From Oidiodendron maius Zn (taxonomy: Eukaryota; Ascomycota; Leotiomycetes; Myxotrichaceae): a DNA stretch of 64,000 nt. Location of the stretch: contig KN832880.1 in the NCBI GenBank assembly GCA_000827325.1, forward strand, positions 1,478,112 to 1,542,111, in the 5' to 3' direction. Shown here in pieces: positions 23,301-32,938 of the stretch. The position numbers were made by a program, and so were the translations under genes. Each line of letters begins with the position of its first letter. Positions within the stretch are counted from its first letter, which is position 1. The notes beneath the pieces were generated by a model. It was not told the DNA's origin, did not search any database, and saw only the letters and a list, made by a program, of their open reading frames with translations.

Positions 23301-24622
23301 TCGGCCGATCAGCCCTATTCTACGCATCTCGGAATGGAGATCTTGCTTCAGTCAAGGCACTTCTTCAAGCTAAATCCCCTCTTAACGATGGTAGTCTCCA
23401 GGAAGCGGCCAAGAACTTACACAGCGAAGTTGTTGATGCTCTCATTAATGGGAAGCATGATCCTGAATTCCCAAGTAGCAATGAACTGCATGATGGCCGT
23501 TCAGCGCTCCAAGAAATGGCCTTGATGTGTGATAGCACAAAGGGTAGCACAAAGCTCGAGGAGACAATCAAGGCTCTGGTTAATGGCAAAGCCAACCCAC
23601 TAGAGAAGTCACGGGGCAAGAATGCTCTCTTCCTTGCCTTAGATAATGCAAACCCTGTTCCAATTACACGGGCACTCTTGAACTGTTTCATGTTTCAGCA
23701 TATCAACAGCAAAGAAAATGTGTACCTCGAGGCTGATCCTGAAACTGGGACGAAGTACTATTTCTCCCCTACTACGTATGTATCGCGGGGGCTTTCCCAA
23801 GGCCCTGAAAAACACAATGAGCAGCTGCTGAAACTCTTGGTCGACAATGGAGCCGCCGATCGCTTTCACGCGGAAGAGGGTGTAGAACAGCCTGCCGATG
23901 CCGTAGGGATGCCCCAAGAAATCATGGATGCTGAGGGAATGCGAAGAGCGCAAGAAGAAAGGTCGCGGAAACAAAAATGGGAAGATCAGTTGGACCTCTT
24001 GCGGAAGAAACAGGCTGCAGAACTTCAGGCAGAAATTGAGGAGGCTAAGCAGGAAGAAAGGATATTTCAAGACGAGGAACTAGCACAACTAAAACGGGAA
24101 CAGAGTGAATTGGCACATATGCAAAAACTTGCTAAGGAGGACGAAAGCAACGCTGCCCTCAAGACCACCCTGCGAGAAAAAACCGACGCCCAGAAACAAC
24201 GCGCCCTCCAAAGCGAGCTTGAATTCGAAGAAAAGCAAAAGGCTAGAGTGGCAGAGCGGAAAGCGCGTACCTTGCAACAGGACCAAGAACTCAAACTAAG
24301 AAGCCAAGAAGAAGCTAACGCACAAAAACTTGCCCTGCAAACCCAACAGGACAGACTTGCCGCAGCCGCGAGCCAACAGAAATCGCTGACGGCGCAGCGG
24401 CTGGCGGATACTCAAGGGGCGGTGGCCCGGCGCAGACTGGCAATCAAGGAAAAGCAGAAGGAGCAGGCGACGGGGCTGACGCGGGGGACCGCCGAGGAGA
24501 AGCACGCGCTATACCAGGTACAGATGCGGGAGCTGCACGCGGAGGGGGAAAAGATGAAGCTAAAGATGCTGGATAAGTATTTCGATGGGAAGCAGAAGTA
24601 TTTGATGATAATTAATGGTTGA
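14304..24622 (+). CDS. Giant STAND protein: alpha/beta-hydrolase - NACHT - ankyrin - coiled coil
   Basis: Ten exons: 14304-14357, 14419-14486, 14549-14792, 14846-14908, 14971-15258, 15315-15498, 15555-16561, 16650-18502, 18595-23121, 23200-24622. They sum to 9,711 nt, 3,236 codons plus stop, all in frame. Residues 1-300 are a SesB-like alpha/beta-hydrolase: DIVAVPGLGSN, nucleophile elbow GHSLGG (Ser135), CVFLGTPFRGSD. NACHT follows, with P-loop GSPGKGKT (370-377) and Walker B FLVCGLDQVD (480-489), which has Cys and Gln where Asp and Glu are usual. A winged-helix-like stretch ends in LSHKSVRDFL. Next are six acidic 11-residue repeats (about 758-825), classical ankyrins (about 930-1700), an Asp tract (about 1748), ankyrin-like super-repeats (about 2066-2760) and a Glu/Lys/Gln coiled coil (about 3004-3225). 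In known fungal STANDs the N-terminal domain is the effector and the repeats sense ligand. Exon edges were set by eye. Confidence 0.9.
17019..17221 (+). repeat. 33-bp coding minisatellite in the STAND gene
   Basis: Six tandem units of 33 bp encode an 11-residue acidic repeat of the type EDAANDQENVK. Units two and three are nearly identical in DNA, which suggests recent slippage or unequal exchange. It links the NACHT-side winged helix to a longer acidic stretch. Confidence 0.85.
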
Positions 24623-24649
24623 GTCCTAAAATATTACTTTCAAGAGATA

Positions 24650-25340
24650 AAGGTAAATTAAACATTACTAGTAAACGTTACGAGTATAATTAATTAACTC
24701 TTGAAATTTTAGCACTTAAAACACCTGCAGTTTCTTCTTCCTTTCTAAATTATTATACGATATATTGCCTAGGCAACTTAAGCAAACAGGCTATTTTTTC
24801 TTAGCTTTATATAAAATCATCAAAAATCTTATAAATTAAAAGTCTAAATTATAAAGTATTATTCGATCTAGAATCCTTAGGTTCTTCTTCTATATTTATA
24901 AATATACTTTAATATAGTCTATAAATACAAGCCTCCAACCTCCTATATAATAGTTTCCTTAAAGTGTATAGGGCAGTATCCCTAATAAAGGCTGGCATCA
25001 AAAGGCTTATAAAGGCTCAGAAGAAGGATATCAAGTATCTGATATAGAATACTGTTTGTAATGCCGTTAGTGCCCGGAGCTTTGCTAGGGGTAGCTCTAT
25101 ATACTGCCTTCTTGATCTCTTACAGTGTAATCTCTGGGTATTTAATAGCTAGAGGGTATTTATATCTATTAACATCCGAGAGGTCTGCTCTAGGCAGCGG
25201 CAGAAAGAATGACTGGTGTAGAGTTTCTACCTTCTCTTCTGCTTGGTGGGCGAGTTCTCTATCTAGCTTCACTAATGCTGGCGTGCTGGCGGATGCCACG
25301 GTGTGTCTATTCTTGGCCCATTTAACTAGTATATTTTCAT
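24650..25340 (-). mobile_element. LINE fragment (Tad1-like reverse transcriptase)
   Basis: Read on the minus strand from about 25340 leftward: STPALVKLDRELAHQAEEKV, ADLSDVNRYKYPLAIKYPEI, and then the RT entry motif SKAPGTNGITNSILYQ, followed by GYCPIHFKETII. These are the linker and first RT blocks of fungal non-LTR elements, with several in-frame stops (for example within PEITL*EIKKAVY). The left half, 24650-24980, fades into AT-rich RIP-like DNA. Neither end of the element is recognisable, and no target duplication was found. It lies directly after the 3' end of the giant STAND gene and abuts the F-box gene, which it interrupts. Confidence 0.75.
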
Positions 25341-25767
25341 ATATGGAAGGCACCCATATTCTGTATCATACTCGTCGTAGAAGAGGAAGGCATCCTGTAC
25401 ATAGCTGTCGGGTGTCAAGATGTCAGACTTGAAACAGTCGAAATCCAGTATTTCTATCGAGGTTACAACTAGCGTTAGAACAGTCGCATCAGATACTTAC
25501 CGGTCTTTAACAGTTCCGGGACCTTATAAGTAAATGAGATGACATGGTGGCGAACATCTGACTGTATGATGCTTTCAAGCTCCTCGAAACATAATGAGAG
25601 AACTCAAAATGAACCTGACGGAAGAGAGAAGGCAGACACACTTCTCTCAGCTGCTTACTAGCACAGGACAACTGTTTAATATCTCGGAGGGGAAGAAGAT
25701 CGATACTGGCGTAGAGAATCTCGACCGAGAGTGTATCGAGGTAGGTTCTCGTAGGATTTTGGCTCAT
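25341..25767 (-). pseudogene. F-box gene cut by a LINE
   Basis: Exon 1 (25767-25501) starts MSQNPTRTYLDTLSVEILYA and has the F-box core LLPLRDIKQLSCASKQLREV. Near 25595 the frame shifts by one base, after which the family sequence resumes as FEELESIIQSDVRHHVISFT then YKVPELLKT. Intron 25500-25454 (GTAAGT...GATAG) joins to exon 2, EILDFDCFKSDILTPDSYVQ then DAFLFYDEYDTEYGCLP, which is lost where LINE sequence begins near 25340. F-box proteins recruit substrates to SCF ubiquitin ligases. The conserved splice site and exon 2 show this was a normal host gene before disruption. Both the one-base shift and the LINE should inactivate it. Confidence 0.75.
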
Positions 25768-25868
25768 TGTGAAAGTGTTGAAAACTAGCAGGAGAATGAT
25801 TTGATGTGGTCCAAAGTGACAAAGAAAGACTGGAGAATTCCTTTATCATGACTAGAGATATTTGGCGA

Positions 25869-27970
25869 TCAATCGTTAACGGACGAATATCCACGGGTGC
25901 TAACAGCGAGCCTCGGGGTCTGGGCCTCTCTTTCAGCAACGCTTCGAGCACAACCCACATCTTTGAGTTGCTTTTGCCAAAGTGTCTTCACTGACAAGAG
26001 GTTGAACTCAAATTCTTCCTTCGCCTTATCATTACTGAATTCCAGGGCAAGATGTGTGCATTCTAGCGTCTTGACTTTTGGCTGGTCCTTGGACTTCTTA
26101 TTGTTAGATGAAACTTTTCGGTCGGAAAACAAGGTACAAAGATCCCAGGATGCCAGTTCGGACTTCTTAACTCTAAATATATGAGCAGGAAAAGGATCAC
26201 CGTTCTTTTTGGCCCTAAAGCCCAAAATTAGTGCCTTTGGGTGACATGTTTCTATTTCTATGCGATCAACTAAGAGCGAAGTTAGTATGTAGACTTGCGT
26301 ATTGGACGCTTTGGCTTACGTTCGATTTGCCAGAAGGCGTATGTGCCAGCGTCTTGCGTGAAGGCAATGATCAAGGGGGGAGGCGGAAGAGCCGTGACCA
26401 CGACCACTTTACCACTCTCCGCCTCGGAAACGGTTGTGAGGCTTGGATTGGCGTCGCTGAAACTCCAAGATGCTCTCGAGAAGCTCGACTGAATTCGCAT
26501 GCTGCTCATAGTGCCGTTCGGTGGAGGCGACCTCGGCGAGGATGGAGGGGGATTAGGAATAGGCCATTGCAGGAGCTGAATTTCACCATCGAACACATGC
26601 TGGCCGTCTCGAGATGGCCAGATCTTCTTCTGCGTAACAGTGCACGATACATCTTTGGAGTAGGCTGTAGTCTCATATCGTATGAACGCCTGCTGGAATT
26701 TGAAGGCATCAGATCGTGTTTGGAGCGGGTAGTCAGCCTGCGATCGCCCGTTCCCATAGAACACCTGCATGCTCCATTCAGTTCGAGGCCCGGTGGCGAT
26801 GGCATATAATGGGATCAGTCTATCGCTTTGGAGATCAAAGAATGTCTCTGTTTCTCTGATGCCCTGATTCTGGTCGTTTGAAGACCGTTGGTATACAATT
26901 CGTAGATTCCGATCGTCCGCCCGAAAAACGAAGATCTCTCTCGTCTCGTTTGATGGAGAAGAAGCCATAGGTAACCTCACCAGCATCTCTTCACGGCCGG
27001 CAGGCTCTGTTAGCGGCGGTTCCGGGACGACAACCTTTGGTGGCCAGATATAGAAGTCAGACATATTCAATGCACATAATTCGTCTTCGGTGTACCGTGA
27101 AATTTCCTCGCGTTCGTACTGCTCGGCAATACTTTCCCGTACTTGTTTGATAATTCGTCGATAGAGATGACCCGGCCGAGTCTTTTTCAAGCTATCGGAC
27201 TTCAACAAAATCTCAACAAGCCAGTGTGCCTTTAGGAGATGGAGGTACTGCTCCACTGTCTGATCCGTTACTGATCCATTGGACACGGCCGTGCTCTTTC
27301 GGTAATGCAATGTCATAATATCAATGCCTTCTTCCAGGGGTATCCGATATGGGTGTACGATTTGAATAGTGTTGTGCCTGCTCAGTGCGTCTCGAAATTT
27401 TTCATCGAGGCTGGAAGGAATATTTGGAAGCTCGATTCTCCTGGACAAGCCGACATGCTCCATGAGAATCTCGAGGATGTCGTGAGTCTGGGCTGCAGTG
27501 TCTGTCGCTAGTTGTAGCCTCACCGGTTCAACAAATAGAGAGATCTTGTCTGCATGGGCTTGGATGCGCCGTCGTAAATCTTCGACCTGTGCTTGTGTCG
27601 ACGTGTGCCAGAAGAGATTGTCCAGGATCGTGCCTCTCCTGCTATCAAACACGGCGTGCGCCCTCAGAAGCGTCTGGCAGTCAGTGAGGGTTGATACAAA
27701 GTCTCCGATAAGTGTGTCCGCTTCTTGCTTGAGGACTTCATGTCGCGGGACGGCGTCCAGAAGGCGGGACGCCTGGCCATCGACCTGCGCAATCGCCAGG
27801 CGGAGGGCATCTCGAAATTCAATCAGGCGATTCTCAAAGCCCTCTATTTCTCGCTTAAACTCGAGATATTTAACCTGCGCATTATTATCTGGGTCGATGC
27901 AGGTCGTCCGGATCCAATCGATGAGTTCGAGAGCCCTAACAATGTCGCCAAACGAAACCGGGGATGACAT
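25869..27970 (-). CDS. Conserved fungal protein with helical STAND-like N terminus
   Basis: Two exons, 27970-26320 and 26269-25869, are separated by a 50-bp intron (GTAAGC, ACTAAC branch, TTAG). The sum is 683 codons plus stop. I chose the ATG at 27970 (MSSPVSFGDIVRALELIDWI), because the preceding 35 codons in the open frame look like leader; 28075 is the alternative. The first 250 residues are helical (FKREIEGFENRLIEFRDALR, QVEDLRRRIQAHADKISLFV) and resemble the N-terminal helical regions found before NACHT or kinase domains in fungal signalling proteins. The middle is beta-rich with a Pro/Ser linker (NPPPSSPRSPPP). The end (CTHLALEFSNDKAKEEFEFN) resembles a PH-like fold seen in related fungal proteins. 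No catalytic motif was seen and no function is assigned. Confidence 0.75.
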
Positions 27971-28672
27971 GTTAGCCGGCCACGTTCCTGGGCGGGGTCG
28001 AGTCGCGATGGAAAAGCCGATTTCAACGAAAACACTCACGAGGCTGGGAGATGAGGGGAGAAAAGACAACGGCACATCCTGTTACCTCCATGTCCCGTGC
28101 AGGCATCAGCTGTCAGCTGCCAGCTGTAATGATACTCTATGCACGTAAGAAGGGGCCATGGCGTATTCAGCCTCATATGTCTTTCCAACACCTCCACCGC
28201 CAGTCTGCCGCGGCTCGATCGGCCGAGGAGAGACGACTTCCTTTTGCATGGCGGGACGCACACGTAGTACTCTGTTAGTGGTACGCGGCGCCGCCCGCCC
28301 TACTTCCCTCTTGGCGTTCGTGTCAGCTTCTCCTACTGGTCTAGTGTTGAACTGCAGTGCCCCCCATGCCCTGGCGCCGACCGTCGCGTGTGCCAGGCTA
28401 ACTCGCTCTGGGGTCTACTTCCATGGAGAATACTGTCCCGTGAGGCTGAGAAGAATGCCTCGCAGGGCACACGCAGGGACACTACGGACGTATCTGGACA
28501 GCCAATCCCCCCCCGTGATAAGACGGCCCAGTGCGTGTCCGTATTTGTAAGAGTTTTGAATTAAAAGCCTTTGGGCCCGGTGCTTGCAACTTTGCGCAAG
28601 TCTGGAGACAGGAGCCGTTTATATCGAGACATCCATCGGAAGGCCGGTTCCAGCGGTCGAGAAATAACCGCA
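27971..28672. promoter_or_regulatory. Divergent intergenic region
   Basis: About 700 bp separate the starts of the helical protein (minus) and the permease (plus). The composition is normal and GC-balanced. It should serve as promoter for both genes; I find no defined control site. Confidence 0.4.
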
Positions 28673-30760
28673 ATGGTCGCTGCGATGGGGTCTCCCGACG
28701 GCGGTTCAGACGATTTGATCAACCAAGCGGGGCAAGACGAGCCGGAAGCATTCACGCGCCATGCGCAACTCGAGCAGGCAAGGGCGCATTATAACAGGGA
28801 GAAGCAGGTCCAATACCTCTTGACGTGTATCTCAGAATCCTTGCTGACCGTCTCCCGCAGCTTTTCGATCTCTCTCCAACAACCACACAACTCCTTGGGG
28901 CTTTTGACATTTTTTGTCTCGTTCTGAACCGCACAATCGGTTCCGGGATATTTACGGTACCTCCCAAGGTGCTTGCGGGTACTGGCAGCATTGGTGCCTC
29001 TCTGCTACTATGGCTCGCGGGCGGCGTAATAATTATATGCGGCATGCTCTGTTGGCTCGAACTTGGATTGACTATTCCTATGCACACGGTATATGAAAAT
29101 GGGACGCCGCGCAAAGTGTCTGCTCCACGGAGTGGGGGTGTAAAAAACTACGTGAGTCCTCCAACGCGATAATGCCTTCGAAACTAACATCTCGTAGCTC
29201 GAGTATATCTATAAGAAACCGGTCTTTATGATGACATCAGTGTTTGGCATCCTATTCATTGTCCTAGGGAACCTCGCTGGAAACGCTGTGGCGTTCGGTA
29301 TCTATGTCATGATCGCTGCAGGCAAGGATCCTATAAACAACAGCACCAACAATTACGAAAAGGGACCCATCATCGGCCTCGCCATTGCAGTTCTAACAAT
29401 TTGCTGTCTCTTCCACGTTTTCTCTAGGCGAGGTGGAATCTTGGTCAACAATACCTTTGCAGTTGCAAAGGTAGGAATACTACTTGTCATTACTGTTCTG
29501 GGGTTTGTTCATGCGGGCGGGAAGTACTTACGCAGCTCTGGTATCAACGAATCATCACCTGTCCCCCTGAATAACGATTCGATGATAGTGGCAAACATCA
29601 CTAGCGCGATGATCAATGACGCAACGAATATCAATTTTGACAAGACGACCAGTTTCAAGTCCACAGGCGATTTCAATAGCTTTGTTGGGTCCTTGTTGTT
29701 TGCCGTGTACTCCTTTACGGGGTTTGATCAACCCTTTTACGTTATGAGCGAGGTTGCCAAGCCCAGGAAAATCTTTCCGACAGCAGCTGTCACCGCCATG
29801 CTCACGACGATAGTTTTGTACATGCTCGTCAACGTAAGTTACTTCTGCGTCGTACCTAAAGAACTGTACACAGAAACCTCGGCAAGTGCAATTGATATGG
29901 CTGGCGCCTTTTTTCACGATCTCTTCGACTCCACCTACGGACCACATGCAGGCCTGCGGGCTATGGCAGCTCTAGTCGCATTCTCCATTTTTGGAAACAT
30001 ACTTGTATTGACATTTACGGCTGCACGAGTTAAGCAAGAGATTGCTAAAGAAGGCATACTCCCCAACTCCCTCTTCTTCGCAACAAGCCACACAACACCA
30101 TGGGCGCTCTTCCGAAATCGATCCCGAAATAATTCCATTATTAGCGCTGAAGATGATTTTGGTATCGAAACGCACCTAGAAAAGTCGCCCATGGCAGCGC
30201 TCGCACTCCACTGGTTCACCTCCATCTTTTTAGTCCTGATTACAGCAATGTTGCAGCCCGAGACAGCCTATTCTTTCCTCGTCGCCTTCTACAACTACGT
30301 GGATGTGGCAGTTCTGGGCAGTTTGACCGCAGGGGGCCTTCTATATCTAAAGATAGATTCCTGGCTCCGTAAAGAGCGTGGGCGAAACTGGTACAGCAAA
30401 GTCCAATGGACGCCATGGCTTGACCCCTTACCAGCAATAGTCTACTTCTCTGCCATGACATTCTTCCTTTTCGCTTCGTTCGCCAAGCCAGCGGATAATT
30501 CGCCTTTCTCAGAGAAGGCAATGCAGTATGTATGGTTTCTTGTGCCAGTGATTGGACTGTCGAGTCTGTTGTGGGGAGTGGTTTGGTGGTTTGGCTTGGA
30601 GCTTGCACAGTGGAAGGGAAGATTTAGGATTGAGGTTTCGAGGAGACCATATTTAGAGAGAGATAGTGAGGGAAATTACGTACAGAGAGTTGAGTTGGTA
30701 GAGCATGAGAGATTTTATTCTTCGGTCTCAGGAAGGAGACATAATTCTAGGGACGTATAA
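28673..30760 (+). CDS. Amino-acid permease, Mup/LAT-type APC family
   Basis: Three exons, 28673-28807, 28861-29151 and 29198-30760, sum to 662 codons plus stop. The first membrane helix carries the APC signature LNRTIGSGIFTVPPKVL. Further family motifs are PRSGGVKNYLEYIYKKP across the second intron, FGILFIVLGNLAGNAVAFGI, and FTGFDQPFYVMSEVAKPRK. About twelve hydrophobic segments are visible. This arrangement is that of fungal high- and low-affinity methionine permeases and related LAT-like carriers, which import amino acids with protons at the plasma membrane. Substrate cannot be fixed from sequence alone. The N terminus is hydrophilic and acidic, the C terminus short. The start ATG gives MVAAMGSPDGGSDD; an in-frame GTG further upstream was not used. 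Confidence 0.88.
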
Positions 30761-31446
30761 ATATTTCATTTAATTTAGTCTCTAGTTAGTAACTCCTAAT
30801 ATAGCAGACCGGTCTCCCGACATGTGAGATTCACAATGACAAGAGTCAACTGGGCATGATTCGGGCGGCGGAAAACGAAAAACGGGATACCTCTAGCCGT
30901 TTCAGACAACTAATCATTCCTAACAGAAAGAGTAATAATTAGTCTTTCTCTTGAACTTGAGTGACCAGTAGCGGATTTGGCGCTTCAACTTCTGCATTGA
31001 TGTTGCAAGGCGCGGGACTTCGGCATCCCGTCGTTCATCTGCGCATCAGTTTCATTCGGCCAATCGCCTTCTGAAAGAAGAAAAATAATCTTTCCTATAT
31101 CGTGTTCTGATTGGCTATAAGCTGCTTGCTGAGAATTAAGCGCCTAGCCTTGAAGCGTATTCCGGTCAACGAATGGTTATACAAAAGACGAATAATAATT
31201 CTTTATTATCTTAGTGGTAATTGGCTCTAGTTAGGGCCGGTGCTTAAATAACAGCAGCAGTACTGATTGGGAGCGGGTTGTAACTTGGTACAAAATTAAG
31301 AAAGTTAAGATTCCGGTGTTGTATCGAGAGTGATATCTTAGACTATAAAATTTGACGTTATGTTTTTATCTAGCCTTACAATATATAAAAGGAAAACACG
31401 CTATAATATTAAATTTATAAATTTCAAATGTTTTAAAGTAACAATA
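30761..31446. other. Gene-free stretch
   Basis: Normal composition to about 31300, then AT-rich. No gene or repeat recognised. Confidence 0.4.
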
Positions 31447-31608
31447 ATGACTAAAGTTAAGAAGAGAAGCCAGAAGCTAAATAGACGAAAAGAGACATTA
31501 CTGAAAAAGGCCTATAAGATTGGAATACTTTACAATATAGATATAGCAGTATATCTCTGTTATTTCAAAAGTAGCTGTCTTATTACCTACAAATATATTA
31601 ATCTATAA
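31447..31608 (+). pseudogene. MADS-box-like fragment
   Basis: A 53-codon frame in AT-rich DNA reads MTKVKKRSQKLNRRKETLLK followed by KAYKIGILYNIDIAVYLCYF. The RR(K)xxLLKKAYxxGxLxxxDxAVxx pattern resembles the DNA-binding helix and first strand of a MADS-box, as found in short MADS-like proteins of some ascomycetes. The following sequence is AT-rich and decayed, and no further domain is seen. It is probably a relic; a short expressed protein is less likely. Confidence 0.35.
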
Positions 31609-31938
31609 TGCTAGCTACATACTAAAGAACAGATTGTAAGTGCTTTCGTATATCGGAAGTACCCTACTAATAGAGCTATAGTAATACACCTATCCTATCC
31701 TATTAGTTCTGCTGCTAAAGGATATAGAAGCCAAGTATAGAGAGGATTAGAATGTTATTATAGAGGCTAGTTAGAGGCTATAGCAGTCGGATTTAGACAA
31801 GGAGCTCTAGGAAAGGCTCTATTAGTATAGCTAATGAAGGTATTAGTATAGGAAACGATTCGTTAGGAGATGAAAGGCTTTTTACTATTGATTTTAAGCG
31901 TTAAACTAACTCTAGTTATAGATATTATTTATAAAATC
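31609..31938. other. AT-rich decayed stretch
   Basis: Rich in TAG/CTA, as in the Gypsy interiors. No feature recognised. Confidence 0.4.
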
Positions 31939-32193
31939 TGTTGACTGGTATAAGGCTTCAAGCGTATCTACACATGCGATACAGCTGCCTACTAGGCTGC
32001 CCACTGGTGCCTGTAGGGTGACTAAGTGGGAGCCTATTTGGTGACTCAATTGAGTGTATAGTGTTGAGCATAAAAGGCTCTAGTTCTCCTGAATCTCTTC
32101 TTACTTTAGTTGTCTCTACATCACTCAATATAACACTGAGTTTCACCTTGATTCCTGACTACAACCTGTGCACTATGTGACCTCAGTTCAAGA
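31939..32193 (+). mobile_element. Solo LTR, copy 2
   Basis: 255 bp beginning TGTTGACTGG and ending CAGTTCAAGA, flanked by identical AAATC at 31934-31938 and 32194-32198. It is the same family as the copy at 13454-13711, in opposite orientation. No internal sequence adjoins it. Confidence 0.75.
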
Positions 32194-32198
32194 AAATC

Positions 32199-32658
32199 AA
32201 TAGTCTATATATATACCTAAAACTTCTAGATAGTTCTCTCTATATCCTATAACTTCTCTTTCTTTTCTAACTACCTAACCTAGTTATTTAATAAGTTATA
32301 AACCTTCTTAAGCTAGTTATTTAATCCCTTATAAATTTTCTTCTTAATAACCTACTATATAATATCCAATTGCTCTTCTGTTTACTATATCCTATCTGTT
32401 GCTATATAGAAGAGTTCTTCTATCTAGCTTGCTTGCTTTTTACTGCATTCTTGCTTACCTTGCTGTTATAGAGTACCTTTATCTATAATTATACCCTCCC
32501 TATTACTCCCCTACTGTTATCTTAACTGTATCTAAAAGCTTTTCCTCTATAGTACTACTTAATGTTAGTATGCCTATAACTACAAGATCTCTTAACCTAA
32601 GATCTCTTGCTATAGACTTAGTAACCGTTATCCAGCAGTCTAACATTTATTTATCTGT
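32199..32658. other. Pyrimidine-rich, AT-rich stretch
   Basis: Contains a two-copy repeat of CTAGTTATTTAAT with neighbouring TTATAAA (about 32279-32340). It is the left flank of the first Gypsy element. No gene seen. Confidence 0.4.
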
Positions 32659-32938
32659 TGTTACGGACGAATGGTCGTCACGTGGCCAGGGCGAGACATA
32701 GAGCGCAGCTGAGACGCTGGTGCGACGCACTAGCTGCGACGACTCCTAGATCTTAGGAGTGGGACTTTGATAAAAGGAGAGTGATCCTCTCTAAGGGTTC
32801 TGTAAGAAATAGTCTGTCTTTTGAATTGATTTCTGCTTCAGGGCACAGGAGTTGTCCTGGGAGCTTATACAATATCATTGCATGTGTTACACCTATAATT
32901 CCCTGCCTTTACGCCAGCCTCTGGGAGGCATCCTTACA
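32659..32938 (+). repeat. 5' LTR of Gypsy element 1
   Basis: 280 bp, TG...CA, paired with 40445-40724 and far more GC-rich than the interior. Confidence 0.92.

Noticed and set aside
26231-28550. Several long plus-strand frames opposite the helical protein gene
   Set aside because: Antisense of a well-supported two-exon gene; no domains.
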